Positions 1 to 6,656 of a stretch of DNA of 18,340 nucleotides are shown here, one piece after another. Source of the stretch: Anaerolineae bacterium (GTDB taxonomy: Bacteria; Chloroflexota; Anaerolineae; 4572-78; J111); contig JAHDWA010000126.1 of NCBI GenBank assembly GCA_023382535.1, positions 1 to 18,340 of the forward strand. Reading direction: 5' to 3'. Below the pieces are notes generated by a model. It worked only from the letters and a program-made list of their open reading frames with translations, was not told the DNA's origin and did no database searches. The number at the start of each line of letters is the position of its first letter. Position 1 is the stretch's first letter. The position numbers were made by a program, and so were the translations under genes.

Positions 1-653
1 AAGGGCAGCAGGCGGGCGGCCAGGTAGCTGTAAATCGCCAGAGCGGTGAAGAGGGCAGAGAGGGCCAGGGAAGTATTCAATAAACTGGGAAACAAAAAAT
101 ATCTGATTACTGACTTCTGACTACGACCCAAACTGCGCCAGAAGAAATAAAAGGCCAGGGTGGACAGGAGCGGCAGTAAAATGGCCCGGAAGCCGAGGCG
201 GCTGAAGTGCAGGTGCCACCCGGACAGGGCCAGGCCCAGAGCCGTCAGCAGGGCGATGAGGTGCGTATCGCGCCGGTTTCCCAGGCGGAAAACCAGCAGC
301 AGCGGGTAAACAACGGCAATCGTTAAAACACCGCTGAGCGCCGCTGGCAGGCGCAGGGCCAGCGGGACATTTCCTAAAATAGCCGTGCTCAGGGCGGCCA
401 GGTAGGGCCAGAGTGGTTCCTGGCCTCCTCCCAGCCGCCACCAGAGTTTCGGCGCGCCGCTAAGAATCTCCAGCGCGGCAACGCCGCTGCCGGCTTCATC
501 AAAGTTGAGACCGGGCGGAAGCACCGGCAGCTCGTAGAGGCGCAGCCAGGTGGCGATGAGGAAGACGGCTAATATGGCGAACCCGTAGGGCAGGTGTAGT
601 GCATGAGGTGAAGTGGGATTTAGTTTTGCGGCTGGAATTTGACGGTTACGCAT
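1..653 (-). CDS. GT39/PMT-like membrane glycosyltransferase, 3' part missing
   Basis: This is the N-terminal 217 codons of a polytopic glycosyltransferase, running off the left edge. The protein begins MRNRQIPAAKLNP, has a first hydrophobic helix (about residues 23-36), then an extracytoplasmic loop with LNFDEAGSG, the Asp-Glu motif expected in the first loop of ArnT/PMT-type (GT39/GT83) enzymes. Further hydrophobic segments follow. Such enzymes move sugars from polyprenyl-phosphate donors onto proteins or lipids at the outer face of the membrane. The ATG (653-651) overlaps the TAA of the upstream gene by one base (TAATG) and has no Shine-Dalgarno sequence of its own, so translation is probably coupled. 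Residues 178-184 are encoded by a three-unit heptamer array. The family call is firm; substrate and acceptor are unknown. Confidence 0.85.
   Translation of the reverse strand, partial: MRNRQIPAAKLNPTSPHALHLPYGFAILAVFLIATWLRLYELPVLPPGLNFDEAGSGVAALEILSGAPKLWWRLGGGQEPLWPYLAALSTAILGNVPLALRLPAALSGVLTIAVVYPLLLVFRLGNRRDTHLIALLTALGLALSGWHLHFSRLGFRAILLPLLSTLAFYFFWRSLGRSQKSVIRYFLFPSLLNTSLALSALFTALAIYSYLAARLLP
102..122. repeat. Heptamer array, 3 units, inside the partial GT39 gene
   Basis: Three tandem 7-mers of consensus TCTGACT (variants TCTGATT and ACTGACT). They encode residues 178-184 of the minus-strand glycosyltransferase (SQKSVIR), in a hydrophilic stretch between hydrophobic segments. Confidence 0.6.
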
Positions 654-2791
654 TATTTACCGGGTGGCAGGGTAATTAGCGGGCCGAGAGTTTCGCCAGT
701 ATCAGCATTGTAGACAACAACCTCAAAATGATGCAACTGAGGCCGGTCCGCTGGGGGAATTTCCAGCGTGTGCGGGTCGGCAACATAATCGCCTTGACGC
801 CACAAAGTCGTCGGCAGCAGGCCGTCCACGGGCTGGCTGTCCTGCTGGATCAGTAGCCGGCCGTCGGCAGCGTGGGCACGAACGGAAACAGTATAATTGA
901 CCGGCAAAGGGGCCAGGGCGTGCCAGTAAAGGGTAACGGCTGGATTTTGGATTTTGTAGCCGGCCAGGCGCAAGATGTCTCCCAGGCCGATGTTGGCCGG
1001 GGTGGCGGTGGAGGGAATATCTGCCAGGATAAGTTTGGGACCTGGGTAAATTTTGGCGTAGACCACGTCATGAATGGTGATAATTTTTTCCGGCTGCTGC
1101 GCCTGAAAGTAATGAATGATTTCGGGGCTGGGGGCCAGGCGCTGCATCTGGGCCAGGTATAGAACCACGTAATCGGCCCGAAAAGCAATATCATTGGTGT
1201 AAAAATTTTCGCCGGTACCGGCAAAGTAGGGTAACAGCGTCTGGGAAGGGGTCGAGGCGACGTATAAGCGCTCGGCGTCAGGTTTGCCGTTAAGATAGGC
1301 GGCGATCTGCTCCATGCCTTCGCCCCAACCCATCAGCGTCGTTTGAGCGGCACGCACCGGGCCGCCCATGAGCGGGTTAAAGTACGTCAAGTAGTAGGGA
1401 TAGTAAGTGAAAACAGGGAGCATGTGGAGCAGGAGGAGGACAGCAGGTAGCATGTAGCAGGTAGCAGGTAACAGATAGTTTGGTGGGAGTCTGCGCTTGA
1501 CAAAAGAGTAAGCGAAGTTGAACAGGCCGAACCAACCGACAGCGGCTAACAAATCGAGGAAGGGGAAGAGTGGTAACAAGTAGCGATCCTGTTTTTTAGG
1601 GCTGAGGAGACCAAAGAGCAGCAGCGAAATGACGAAGAGCCAGAGGAGGAGAAACGTGAACCGTGACACGTCCCGAGGGGCGACTTCACTCTTAGGCATG
1701 AGAGTATTTACTTGAGGGATAAACAGTACCAGGGAAAGCGCCGCGCCAATGAGCGTAATCGGAGTCAGGCGAAAGGGGATGACGTAGGGATAGAACCAGG
1801 GGCCTGGGTCGAGCGTCGGCTGGCCGAAAAAGTAAACCAAGTGGCCTTCCTCAACTTTGCCGAAAGTTTCGGAGAGCATGCGCTGCAAAGTGCCCAAAGG
1901 GTCAACCCACATGGCCGGCCAGAGCAGAACGAAAACAGCCAGGGAGATAAGACCCCAGATGAGGATAACCCTTAGCCAGCGAATGATGAAGCGTGATGCG
2001 TGCGGTGTGAGATGTGAAGTGTGAAGTGTGAAGTGTGAAGCTGCTATCTGCCGTTTGCCATCTGCCATCTGCCACCACTCTAACCCTGCATATAAGAGTG
2101 ATAGGCCGATGACGAAAATCGCCATAAATTGGCCGGGGGCTTTGGTTAACGCGGCCAGACCGCCAAAAACAGCCGAGGCAATCAGGTAGAAGGATGAAGG
2201 AACTGCTCTTGCGGTGGTTTGTTGATGCGCTGGCTGGTCGGTTCGCGCGGCGTAGAGGAAGAAAGTCAGGGCGGACAGGCTCATAAAAACGGCGACCGGG
2301 GCGTCGCCGTGGGCAACGCGGGAGTGAGCCAGAAAAAAGGGGTCAAAGGCAAAGAAAAGCGCTCCGAGGACAGCGACTCGCTCCGGCAGCAACCGGCGGC
2401 CGAGCCAATAAACGGCGGGAACCGCCGCCGCGGTCAAAATCGCATAAGGCAGGCGATTGGCGACCAGGAGGGATAGAATGTCGCCGTAGATGTACTCGGT
2501 AAAAGGGGGCAAAGAGACTCCCCGGAGCCAATCCAGCAGATACTGGCCGGTCATGCCCAGGGCGTCGAGCCAGCTCATGGTCACGCCGGGGTAAAAATGC
2601 CAGTAGGTGGCCCGCAAATCGCCCCGCAGGAAGGCGGCAATGACATCGCTGCCGGCAAAAAAGATATTGGTGTTTTCATCGCTAGTCAAGAAGAGGCGCA
2701 GCCCGGGCAAGCGGGGAACCAGGGCGATCCAGAAAAGCAAGAACGCGATGAGCCGGGTCTGGGTGAAATGGGTGGTGAAGAAATTTCTCAT
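653..2791 (-). CDS. GT39/PMT-like membrane glycosyltransferase with C-terminal beta module
   Basis: A 712-aa polytopic membrane glycosyltransferase. It starts MRNFFTTHFTQTRLIAFLLFW; this ATG forms an ATGA overlap with the upstream stop, which makes it far likelier than the in-frame start 33 codons further out. The Asp-Glu motif lies in the first external loop (LTSDENTN). Roughly a dozen hydrophobic segments fill residues 10-510. The last ~110 residues are soluble and beta-rich (LRLAGYKIQNPAVTLYWHAL, then DYVADPHTLEIPP) and resemble the tail of the neighbouring upstream enzyme. By family it would glycosylate an envelope acceptor from a polyprenyl-linked sugar; substrate unknown. Two loops, near residues 240-268 and 439-450, are encoded by heptamer arrays and give repetitive peptides such as ASHFTLHTSHLTPHASRF. 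The reading frame is intact. Confidence 0.88.
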   Translation of the reverse strand: MRNFFTTHFTQTRLIAFLLFWIALVPRLPGLRLFLTSDENTNIFFAGSDVIAAFLRGDLRATYWHFYPGVTMSWLDALGMTGQYLLDWLRGVSLPPFTEYIYGDILSLLVANRLPYAILTAAAVPAVYWLGRRLLPERVAVLGALFFAFDPFFLAHSRVAHGDAPVAVFMSLSALTFFLYAARTDQPAHQQTTARAVPSSFYLIASAVFGGLAALTKAPGQFMAIFVIGLSLLYAGLEWWQMADGKRQIAASHFTLHTSHLTPHASRFIIRWLRVILIWGLISLAVFVLLWPAMWVDPLGTLQRMLSETFGKVEEGHLVYFFGQPTLDPGPWFYPYVIPFRLTPITLIGAALSLVLFIPQVNTLMPKSEVAPRDVSRFTFLLLWLFVISLLLFGLLSPKKQDRYLLPLFPFLDLLAAVGWFGLFNFAYSFVKRRLPPNYLLPATCYMLPAVLLLLHMLPVFTYYPYYLTYFNPLMGGPVRAAQTTLMGWGEGMEQIAAYLNGKPDAERLYVASTPSQTLLPYFAGTGENFYTNDIAFRADYVVLYLAQMQRLAPSPEIIHYFQAQQPEKIITIHDVVYAKIYPGPKLILADIPSTATPANIGLGDILRLAGYKIQNPAVTLYWHALAPLPVNYTVSVRAHAADGRLLIQQDSQPVDGLLPTTLWRQGDYVADPHTLEIPPADRPQLHHFEVVVYNADTGETLGPLITLPPGK
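1442..1476. repeat. Heptamer array, 5 units of AGCAGGT type
   Basis: Five in-phase 7-mers: AGCAGGT three times, plus the variants AGCATGT and AACAGAT. They lie inside the 712-aa glycosyltransferase gene and encode about residues 439-450 (NYLLPATCYMLP) on the minus strand, just before a hydrophobic helix. Confidence 0.8.
1988..2040. repeat. Heptamer array, 7.5 units of GAAGTGT/GAAGCGT type
   Basis: Seven consecutive 7-mers and a partial eighth. Three exact GAAGTGT copies follow the degenerate units GAAGCGT, GATGCGT, GCGGTGT and GAGATGT. They encode HFTLHTSHLTPHASRF in a loop between two membrane helices of the 712-aa glycosyltransferase. This is the same repeat family as 3721-3776. Confidence 0.85.
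2046..2073. repeat. Heptamer array, 4 units of ATCTGCC
   Basis: Four 7-mers (ATCTGCC three times, GTTTGCC once), 5 nt beyond the preceding array and unrelated to it in sequence. They encode about residues 240-249 of the same glycosyltransferase (QMADGKRQIA region). Confidence 0.8.
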
Positions 2792-5040
2792 TGATAACTG
2801 ATTTCCCCCAGCAAGATGGCGTTTTCGCCGGAGGTATCGTTGGCGACGGGCAGGCGGGCGAGGGTGTCCAGTTGATACATCCCGGCCCATAACGTGTATT
2901 GGCCGGGAGGGAGATCGGCGGGAAGCGACAGGGTGAACGGATCAATGACTACTTCTCCGGGCTGCCAGCGGCTGGTGGGGTAACTCCCGGCCAGCGGTAA
3001 GCTGTCCTGCTGAGCGACGGTGGCGCCGGCGCTGTTGCGTAAATGCAGAAAGACCGTGTAGTCGGCGGTAATCTCGCTCGTTGGCCGCCAGAAGAGGGTC
3101 AGGTTCAGGGTTGAAAGGGGGGAGGTAAGGGTAAAGTGAGAGGAATTGGACGTGACCGTCATCAATTTTGGCGCTGAAATTTGAAGAGTATACCCCATTA
3201 ACTCAATGGCATTGCCCAAAGTCGCCTTGATCAGGGTTTTGGGCTGCTCAGGCAGAGGAATACGGTCGGACCGGGTGCGGAAAACCAGGGCATTGTCCTG
3301 GCTCCAGACCTGTGCCATCTGGCTGTTGAGTACGGCCTGCCAGTCACCGCGAAAGTAGACCGGCAGCCGGATCGTATCCAGTACAAACCAGACCCGCTCA
3401 TGCGTGTTGAGCGCGGCGTTAAAGCCGGCGGCCGTGCCGATCCAGGGCGAGCCGGTCCAGCGATCTACGGGTACACTATCTTTGTTGAGCAGAAATTGAG
3501 CGGCGTCTACCTGGACGGTGAAGCCGGCCACTTGGCTCTGGTAGAGCGCGGCAGCAGGAGTGTTCATGGTCAGCAGGGCGTCACCCGGCTGCCAATTCTC
3601 ACGCACAACTTTGAAAGCAGCCTCGTAGGCCGGTTCGGGCGTAACCAGCGCAATACGCAGGTCAGCCAGGCTTAGGGCAGTAAAGATGACTAACAGCACC
3701 AAAGCAGTTACTATTGGCGAAAAGCGTGAGGCGTGAAGCGTAAAGCGTGAAACATGAAATCCAAAATCCAAAATCGCCTTGGCGGCGATGAGATAAAAAA
3801 GCGGCAAATACATCACCAGGTAACGCGGATTCTGCCGGAAGGGATCGAGCAAAGTGATCATTTCCAGGAGGATGAGGCCGAAGATAAGCCAGAGGAAGAG
3901 GTTGAATAAGGTGCAGGGGGGCAGGGGGGCGGGGGGGCGGGGGAGATAATTACCGGACTCTCCGCTTTGTCCTTCGCCTCTTTGTATCCAACCCGATCTG
4001 CTCCATCTGTCAAAAAACCAAATCGCTATGCTGCTTACGGCTGCAATAACAGTAGCGATTGTCAGCCAGAACAGGTGGGGTGGGCCAAATTGTTCGGCCA
4101 GAAAATCCAGGGTGGCCGGCCAGCTAAACGAAAAAGCGGTCTGGTATGTTACCGTCTCAAGCAGGGTGCGGGGGAGTGCAGCGGCCTCTTCGCTGCTTAG
4201 GGCGGCCATACCGAGCGGTTGTCCCAGGCGTTTGACCCAAACGGCAGTACCCACAACGGCAACCAAAGCTAAAACCTCAATAAAAATTGTAGGTTGTAAG
4301 AACCAGATACCTGATACTTGTTTCTTCGCTTCTTCGTTTCCTCGCCTCTTCGCCTCTTTAAAAGAGAGCCAGCCGACGACAACCATCGCGATAACCAACG
4401 GTGGGAGGAGAGTCATTGCCCCAAACTGGGTGAGCAAGGTCGCCAGGAGGGCCAGTATCGCCCGCCAACGGTAACGTGCCGGAGCGGGATAAACGGCTCC
4501 CCGATAAGCCCAATAGACGGTTAGTAAGACCAGCAGGGTGGCCAGAGCATACATGCGGGCGCGCCCGCCCCAAACCATCCCTTCGGGGCTGAGGGCGAAA
4601 AGGCCGGCGGCGAGGAGGGGGACAGATGATGGAAGATAGAGGGTAGAGGATAGAGGATTGCCCATTGACAATTGACCATTAACCATTGACTGTTGACCAT
4701 TGATCTTTCGGCCAAGTATATAAATCAAAGGAATGGTTGCTGTGCCTAACAGGACGCTTGGCCAGCGAGCGAGCATCAGGCCCCAGTGGGCCGGCTGCCA
4801 CTCCTCAAGGGGATGGTAAATGAACAAGGCGGTAAATGGCGCAACGAGATAGGTGGCCAGCAGCCCATGCTCATAAAACAGGCCGGAAGGTAAGCGCGGC
4901 AGTCCGAGTTGGAGAATTTGGCGAGCGGCCAGGACGGTAGTGTACTCATCAAAAAAAGGGTGGGTGGTGGTCAGGTAATACAGGCGCAGGGCAAAACCAG
5001 CGAGGGTGAGGCTAAGCATCAAGGTGGTTTGTAGGCGCAT
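2788..5040 (-). CDS. GT39/PMT-like membrane glycosyltransferase with C-terminal beta module
   Basis: A protein of about 750 aa, paralogous in layout to the next gene in the operon. An N-terminal helix (LMLSLTLAGFALRLYYL) is followed by PFFDEYTTVLAARQI with the Asp-Glu motif of the family, then many hydrophobic segments to about residue 460, an extracytoplasmic region, and a C-terminal beta module (IELMGYTLQI, LTLFWRP, DYTVFLHLRNSAG, PPGQYTLWAGMYQLD). The start is uncertain: ATG at 5040, or an in-frame TTG at 5046 two codons upstream. An AGGG at 5056-5053 sits 6 nt from the TTG but 12 nt from the ATG. The stop overlaps the next start as ATGA. Four loops are encoded by 7-bp or 8-bp arrays, so the protein is larger and more repetitive than the core fold requires. 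Substrate unknown. Confidence 0.87.
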   Translation of the reverse strand: MRLQTTLMLSLTLAGFALRLYYLTTTHPFFDEYTTVLAARQILQLGLPRLPSGLFYEHGLLATYLVAPFTALFIYHPLEEWQPAHWGLMLARWPSVLLGTATIPLIYILGRKINGQQSMVNGQLSMGNPLSSTLYLPSSVPLLAAGLFALSPEGMVWGGRARMYALATLLVLLTVYWAYRGAVYPAPARYRWRAILALLATLLTQFGAMTLLPPLVIAMVVVGWLSFKEAKRRGNEEAKKQVSGIWFLQPTIFIEVLALVAVVGTAVWVKRLGQPLGMAALSSEEAAALPRTLLETVTYQTAFSFSWPATLDFLAEQFGPPHLFWLTIATVIAAVSSIAIWFFDRWSRSGWIQRGEGQSGESGNYLPRPPAPLPPCTLFNLFLWLIFGLILLEMITLLDPFRQNPRYLVMYLPLFYLIAAKAILDFGFHVSRFTLHASRFSPIVTALVLLVIFTALSLADLRIALVTPEPAYEAAFKVVRENWQPGDALLTMNTPAAALYQSQVAGFTVQVDAAQFLLNKDSVPVDRWTGSPWIGTAAGFNAALNTHERVWFVLDTIRLPVYFRGDWQAVLNSQMAQVWSQDNALVFRTRSDRIPLPEQPKTLIKATLGNAIELMGYTLQISAPKLMTVTSNSSHFTLTSPLSTLNLTLFWRPTSEITADYTVFLHLRNSAGATVAQQDSLPLAGSYPTSRWQPGEVVIDPFTLSLPADLPPGQYTLWAGMYQLDTLARLPVANDTSGENAILLGEISYQ
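3721..3776. repeat. Heptamer array, 8 units of GAAGCGT/AAAATCC types
   Basis: Eight 7-mers in perfect phase: five close to GAAGCGT (AAAGCGT, GAGGCGT, GAAGCGT, AAAGCGT, GAAACAT), then GAAATCC, AAAATCC and AAAATCG. They lie in the ~750-aa glycosyltransferase gene and encode about residues 422-440, including FHVSRFTLHASRFS, between two hydrophobic helices. Confidence 0.82.
3914..3945. repeat. Octamer array, 4 units of CAGGGGGG/CGGGGGGG
   Basis: C residues recur exactly every 8 nt (3914, 3922, 3930, 3938), giving four G-rich octamers. On the minus strand they encode a proline-rich stretch (PRPPAPLPPC) in a loop of the ~750-aa glycosyltransferase. The plus strand has four close G-runs and could form a G-quadruplex. 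Confidence 0.78.
4302..4360. repeat. Composite array: 3 heptamers then 5 octamers of TTTCTTCG/CCTCTTCG
   Basis: Three degenerate 7-mers (ACCAGAT, ACCTGAT, ACTTGTT) run into five 8-mers from 4321 (TTTCTTCG, CTTCTTCG, TTTCCTCG, CCTCTTCG, CCTCTTTA). They encode a charged segment, FKEAKRRGNEEAKKQV, in a loop of the ~750-aa glycosyltransferase. Confidence 0.75.
4626..4702. repeat. Heptamer array, 11 units of AGGATAG/ACCATTG types
   Basis: Eleven 7-mers keep one phase over 77 bp. The first part is AGGATAG-like, the second ACCATTG-like, with AGGATTG in between as an apparent intermediate. They encode about residues 113-139 of the ~750-aa glycosyltransferase (QSMVNGQLSMGNPLSSTLYLPSS), a hydrophilic loop between membrane helices. 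This is the longest array in the window. Confidence 0.85.
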
Positions 5041-5073
5041 AAGCAAAGTTGACCCTAACTGATTAAGGTCATC

Positions 5074-6477
5074 CTAATTTCTACTTTCTACTTGCTCACT
5101 GCTTATCTCTAAATTCTTATTTCTCAGGCTCACCTTTTCAGCCGTGATACGCTTATAAATTTCAACATACTGCTCGGCAATATAGTCCCAGGCAAATTCT
5201 TGTTCGGCAATTTTACGGCTCTCTTTGCCCATGCGCCGCCGCTCGTAGGGATTATCAATCAAGTCGGCCAGGCGGTCGGCCAGGGCAGCGGCATCGTTGA
5301 TGTCAACCAGGTAGCCGTTGACTCCCTCGCGGACGAGTTCGGCCAGACCGGAAGCGCGGGTGCCGACCACCGGCAGCCCGCAAGCCATCCCTTCCAACAC
5401 AGTATTAGGCATGCCTTCCCAGGTCGTGGATGTCACAAACAAATCGGCTTGGCGGTATACCTCGACGATGGCAGGGCGGTCTACCCAGCCCAGAAAACGG
5501 ACCTGCCGCGTCAGGCCTTTTTCAACCACTAAACGCTCCAGGTTAGAACGCTGTTCCCCCTCGCCGACCAGTTGCAGCTCGAAGTTATCTATGCCCTTGG
5601 CTTTGAGCTGGTCGGCTGTCTCAATCAACATTTCGACATTTTTGAAGGCGTTTAGTCGCCCTACAAACAACAGCCGGACCGGGCCATCGTGCTGGCGTTG
5701 GCGCGGTGGGGTAAAAACGGACAGCTCAATCGCATTCGGAATGACCTCAATCGGCACGTCCGGGGCGGTTTCCATGGCATACTCCCGCAGCCCATTGGAA
5801 ACCGCCACCAGCGCATCGGCGTCGTGCCAGAGCCAGCGGACAAACGGGCGCAGCAGTTTGTAATGCTTGGCAAAACGCTTGACCTCATCCGAAGGCACAT
5901 CCGCCCCCCGCAGCGAGATGAGATAAGGCAGCCCATAACGGCGTTTGAGCGCCCAGCCTATCGGGCCATCGGGAATGCCAAAAAAGACATGGACCACATC
6001 CGGCTTAAATTTGGGCGTCTGAAAATAGCTGTACCACAGGCCGCTTAACAGGAAGATGCCCATCTCAAAGGTCGAACAATATTCCTGGCGCTGGCGCAGC
6101 ACCGGAATACGCTGCACCTCGACCCCATCAATAAACTCGACCCGTTTCAACCCGCGGATAGGGTTGGTCAGCTCCCAGGTTAAGCCGGTGCTGCGTAGAA
6201 TGAAGCCGGTCAGCAGCAGCAGCGTGCCTAACAGGGTAAAACCGTGATCGCTCAAATCCTCGTTGTAGGCAAATTTGGCGTAGACGAGATAGATCCAGAA
6301 CCCCAGGCCAAGCAGCAAGCACATGTTACCAAAAAAGGTATAAAGTTGAGTGGGCCGGCTGGTGATGACCCGTACCGTGTGGCCCATTTCCACCAGGCAA
6401 GCAGCAATTTTCTGGCTGGCCTTGCCGCCCCCGGCCCCAATTGGGGGGAATTCGTAATTGACAATCAGTATGCGCAT
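5074..6477 (-). CDS. GT4-family glycosyltransferase with internal two-helix membrane insert
   Basis: A 467-aa GT-B retaining glycosyltransferase. The N-terminal Rossmann half opens MRILIVNYEFPPIGAGGGKAS, the glycine-rich loop of GT4 enzymes. The C-terminal half has RLLFVGRLNAFKNVEMLIE, an F-L-G-W segment, and the EX7E donor-site motif WEGMPNTVLEGMACGLPVV (E354 and E362). GT4 enzymes use nucleotide sugars at the cytoplasmic face, typically early in glycan assembly. Unusually, residues about 44-110 hold two strongly hydrophobic helices (around 48-69 and 80-95) inserted between the usual VITSRP and FIDGVEVQRIPVLR segments. The last 16 residues are encoded by a heptamer array. It is the first gene of the operon; a promoter candidate lies at 6529-6557. 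The start context has only a weak GGAT as Shine-Dalgarno. Confidence 0.9.
   Translation of the reverse strand: MRILIVNYEFPPIGAGGGKASQKIAACLVEMGHTVRVITSRPTQLYTFFGNMCLLLGLGFWIYLVYAKFAYNEDLSDHGFTLLGTLLLLTGFILRSTGLTWELTNPIRGLKRVEFIDGVEVQRIPVLRQRQEYCSTFEMGIFLLSGLWYSYFQTPKFKPDVVHVFFGIPDGPIGWALKRRYGLPYLISLRGADVPSDEVKRFAKHYKLLRPFVRWLWHDADALVAVSNGLREYAMETAPDVPIEVIPNAIELSVFTPPRQRQHDGPVRLLFVGRLNAFKNVEMLIETADQLKAKGIDNFELQLVGEGEQRSNLERLVVEKGLTRQVRFLGWVDRPAIVEVYRQADLFVTSTTWEGMPNTVLEGMACGLPVVGTRASGLAELVREGVNGYLVDINDAAALADRLADLIDNPYERRRMGKESRKIAEQEFAWDYIAEQYVEIYKRITAEKVSLRNKNLEISSEQVESRN
5075..5123. repeat. Heptamer array, 7 units, forming the 3' end of the GT4 gene
   Basis: Seven degenerate 7-mers, each beginning with T and ending with C (for example TAATTTC, TACTTTC, TTATTTC). 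They encode the C-terminal tail of the GT4 enzyme (residues 452-467, including EISSEQVESRN) and include two bases of its stop codon. Confidence 0.7.
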
Positions 6478-6528
6478 TGAGATCCAGCTAGAGCATTTAA
6501 AACAACTTCTCAGAAGCTGTGATTTTTT

Positions 6529-6557
6529 ATTCTATACCAACTGGGCCGGCTTGTCAT
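6529..6557 (-). promoter_or_regulatory. Candidate promoter of the glycosyltransferase operon
   Basis: On the minus strand, ATGACA (6557-6552), a 17-nt spacer and TAGAAT (6534-6529). It lies about 50 nt upstream of the GT4 start and diverges from the glycosidase promoter. Sigma-70-type match by eye only. Confidence 0.5.
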
Positions 6558-6589
6558 ATCCTCCCAACTAATTCTTACCCTTATGCCGG

Positions 6590-6618
6590 TTGAAGATGTC
6601 CCTAAACCGTGTTACAAT
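6590..6618 (+). promoter_or_regulatory. Candidate promoter of the glycosidase gene
   Basis: TTGAAG (6590-6595), a 17-nt spacer and TACAAT (6613-6618). A start near 6625 would give a leader of about 30 nt containing the AGGGGA ribosome site. A good sigma-70-type match. Confidence 0.65.
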
Positions 6619-6656
6619 AGGGTGCATAGTCGTATCCCAGGATTAGGGGACAACTC

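Noticed and set aside
1988..2073. Possible CRISPR-like repeats
   Set aside because: Units are 7 bp, directly adjacent with no spacers, and lie inside a coding frame. No cas gene is present.
2792..2890. Upstream extension of the 712-aa glycosyltransferase by 33 codons
   Set aside because: It would overlap the preceding gene by about 100 nt and begins with a charged, non-membrane segment. The ATGA junction gives a natural start at 2791.
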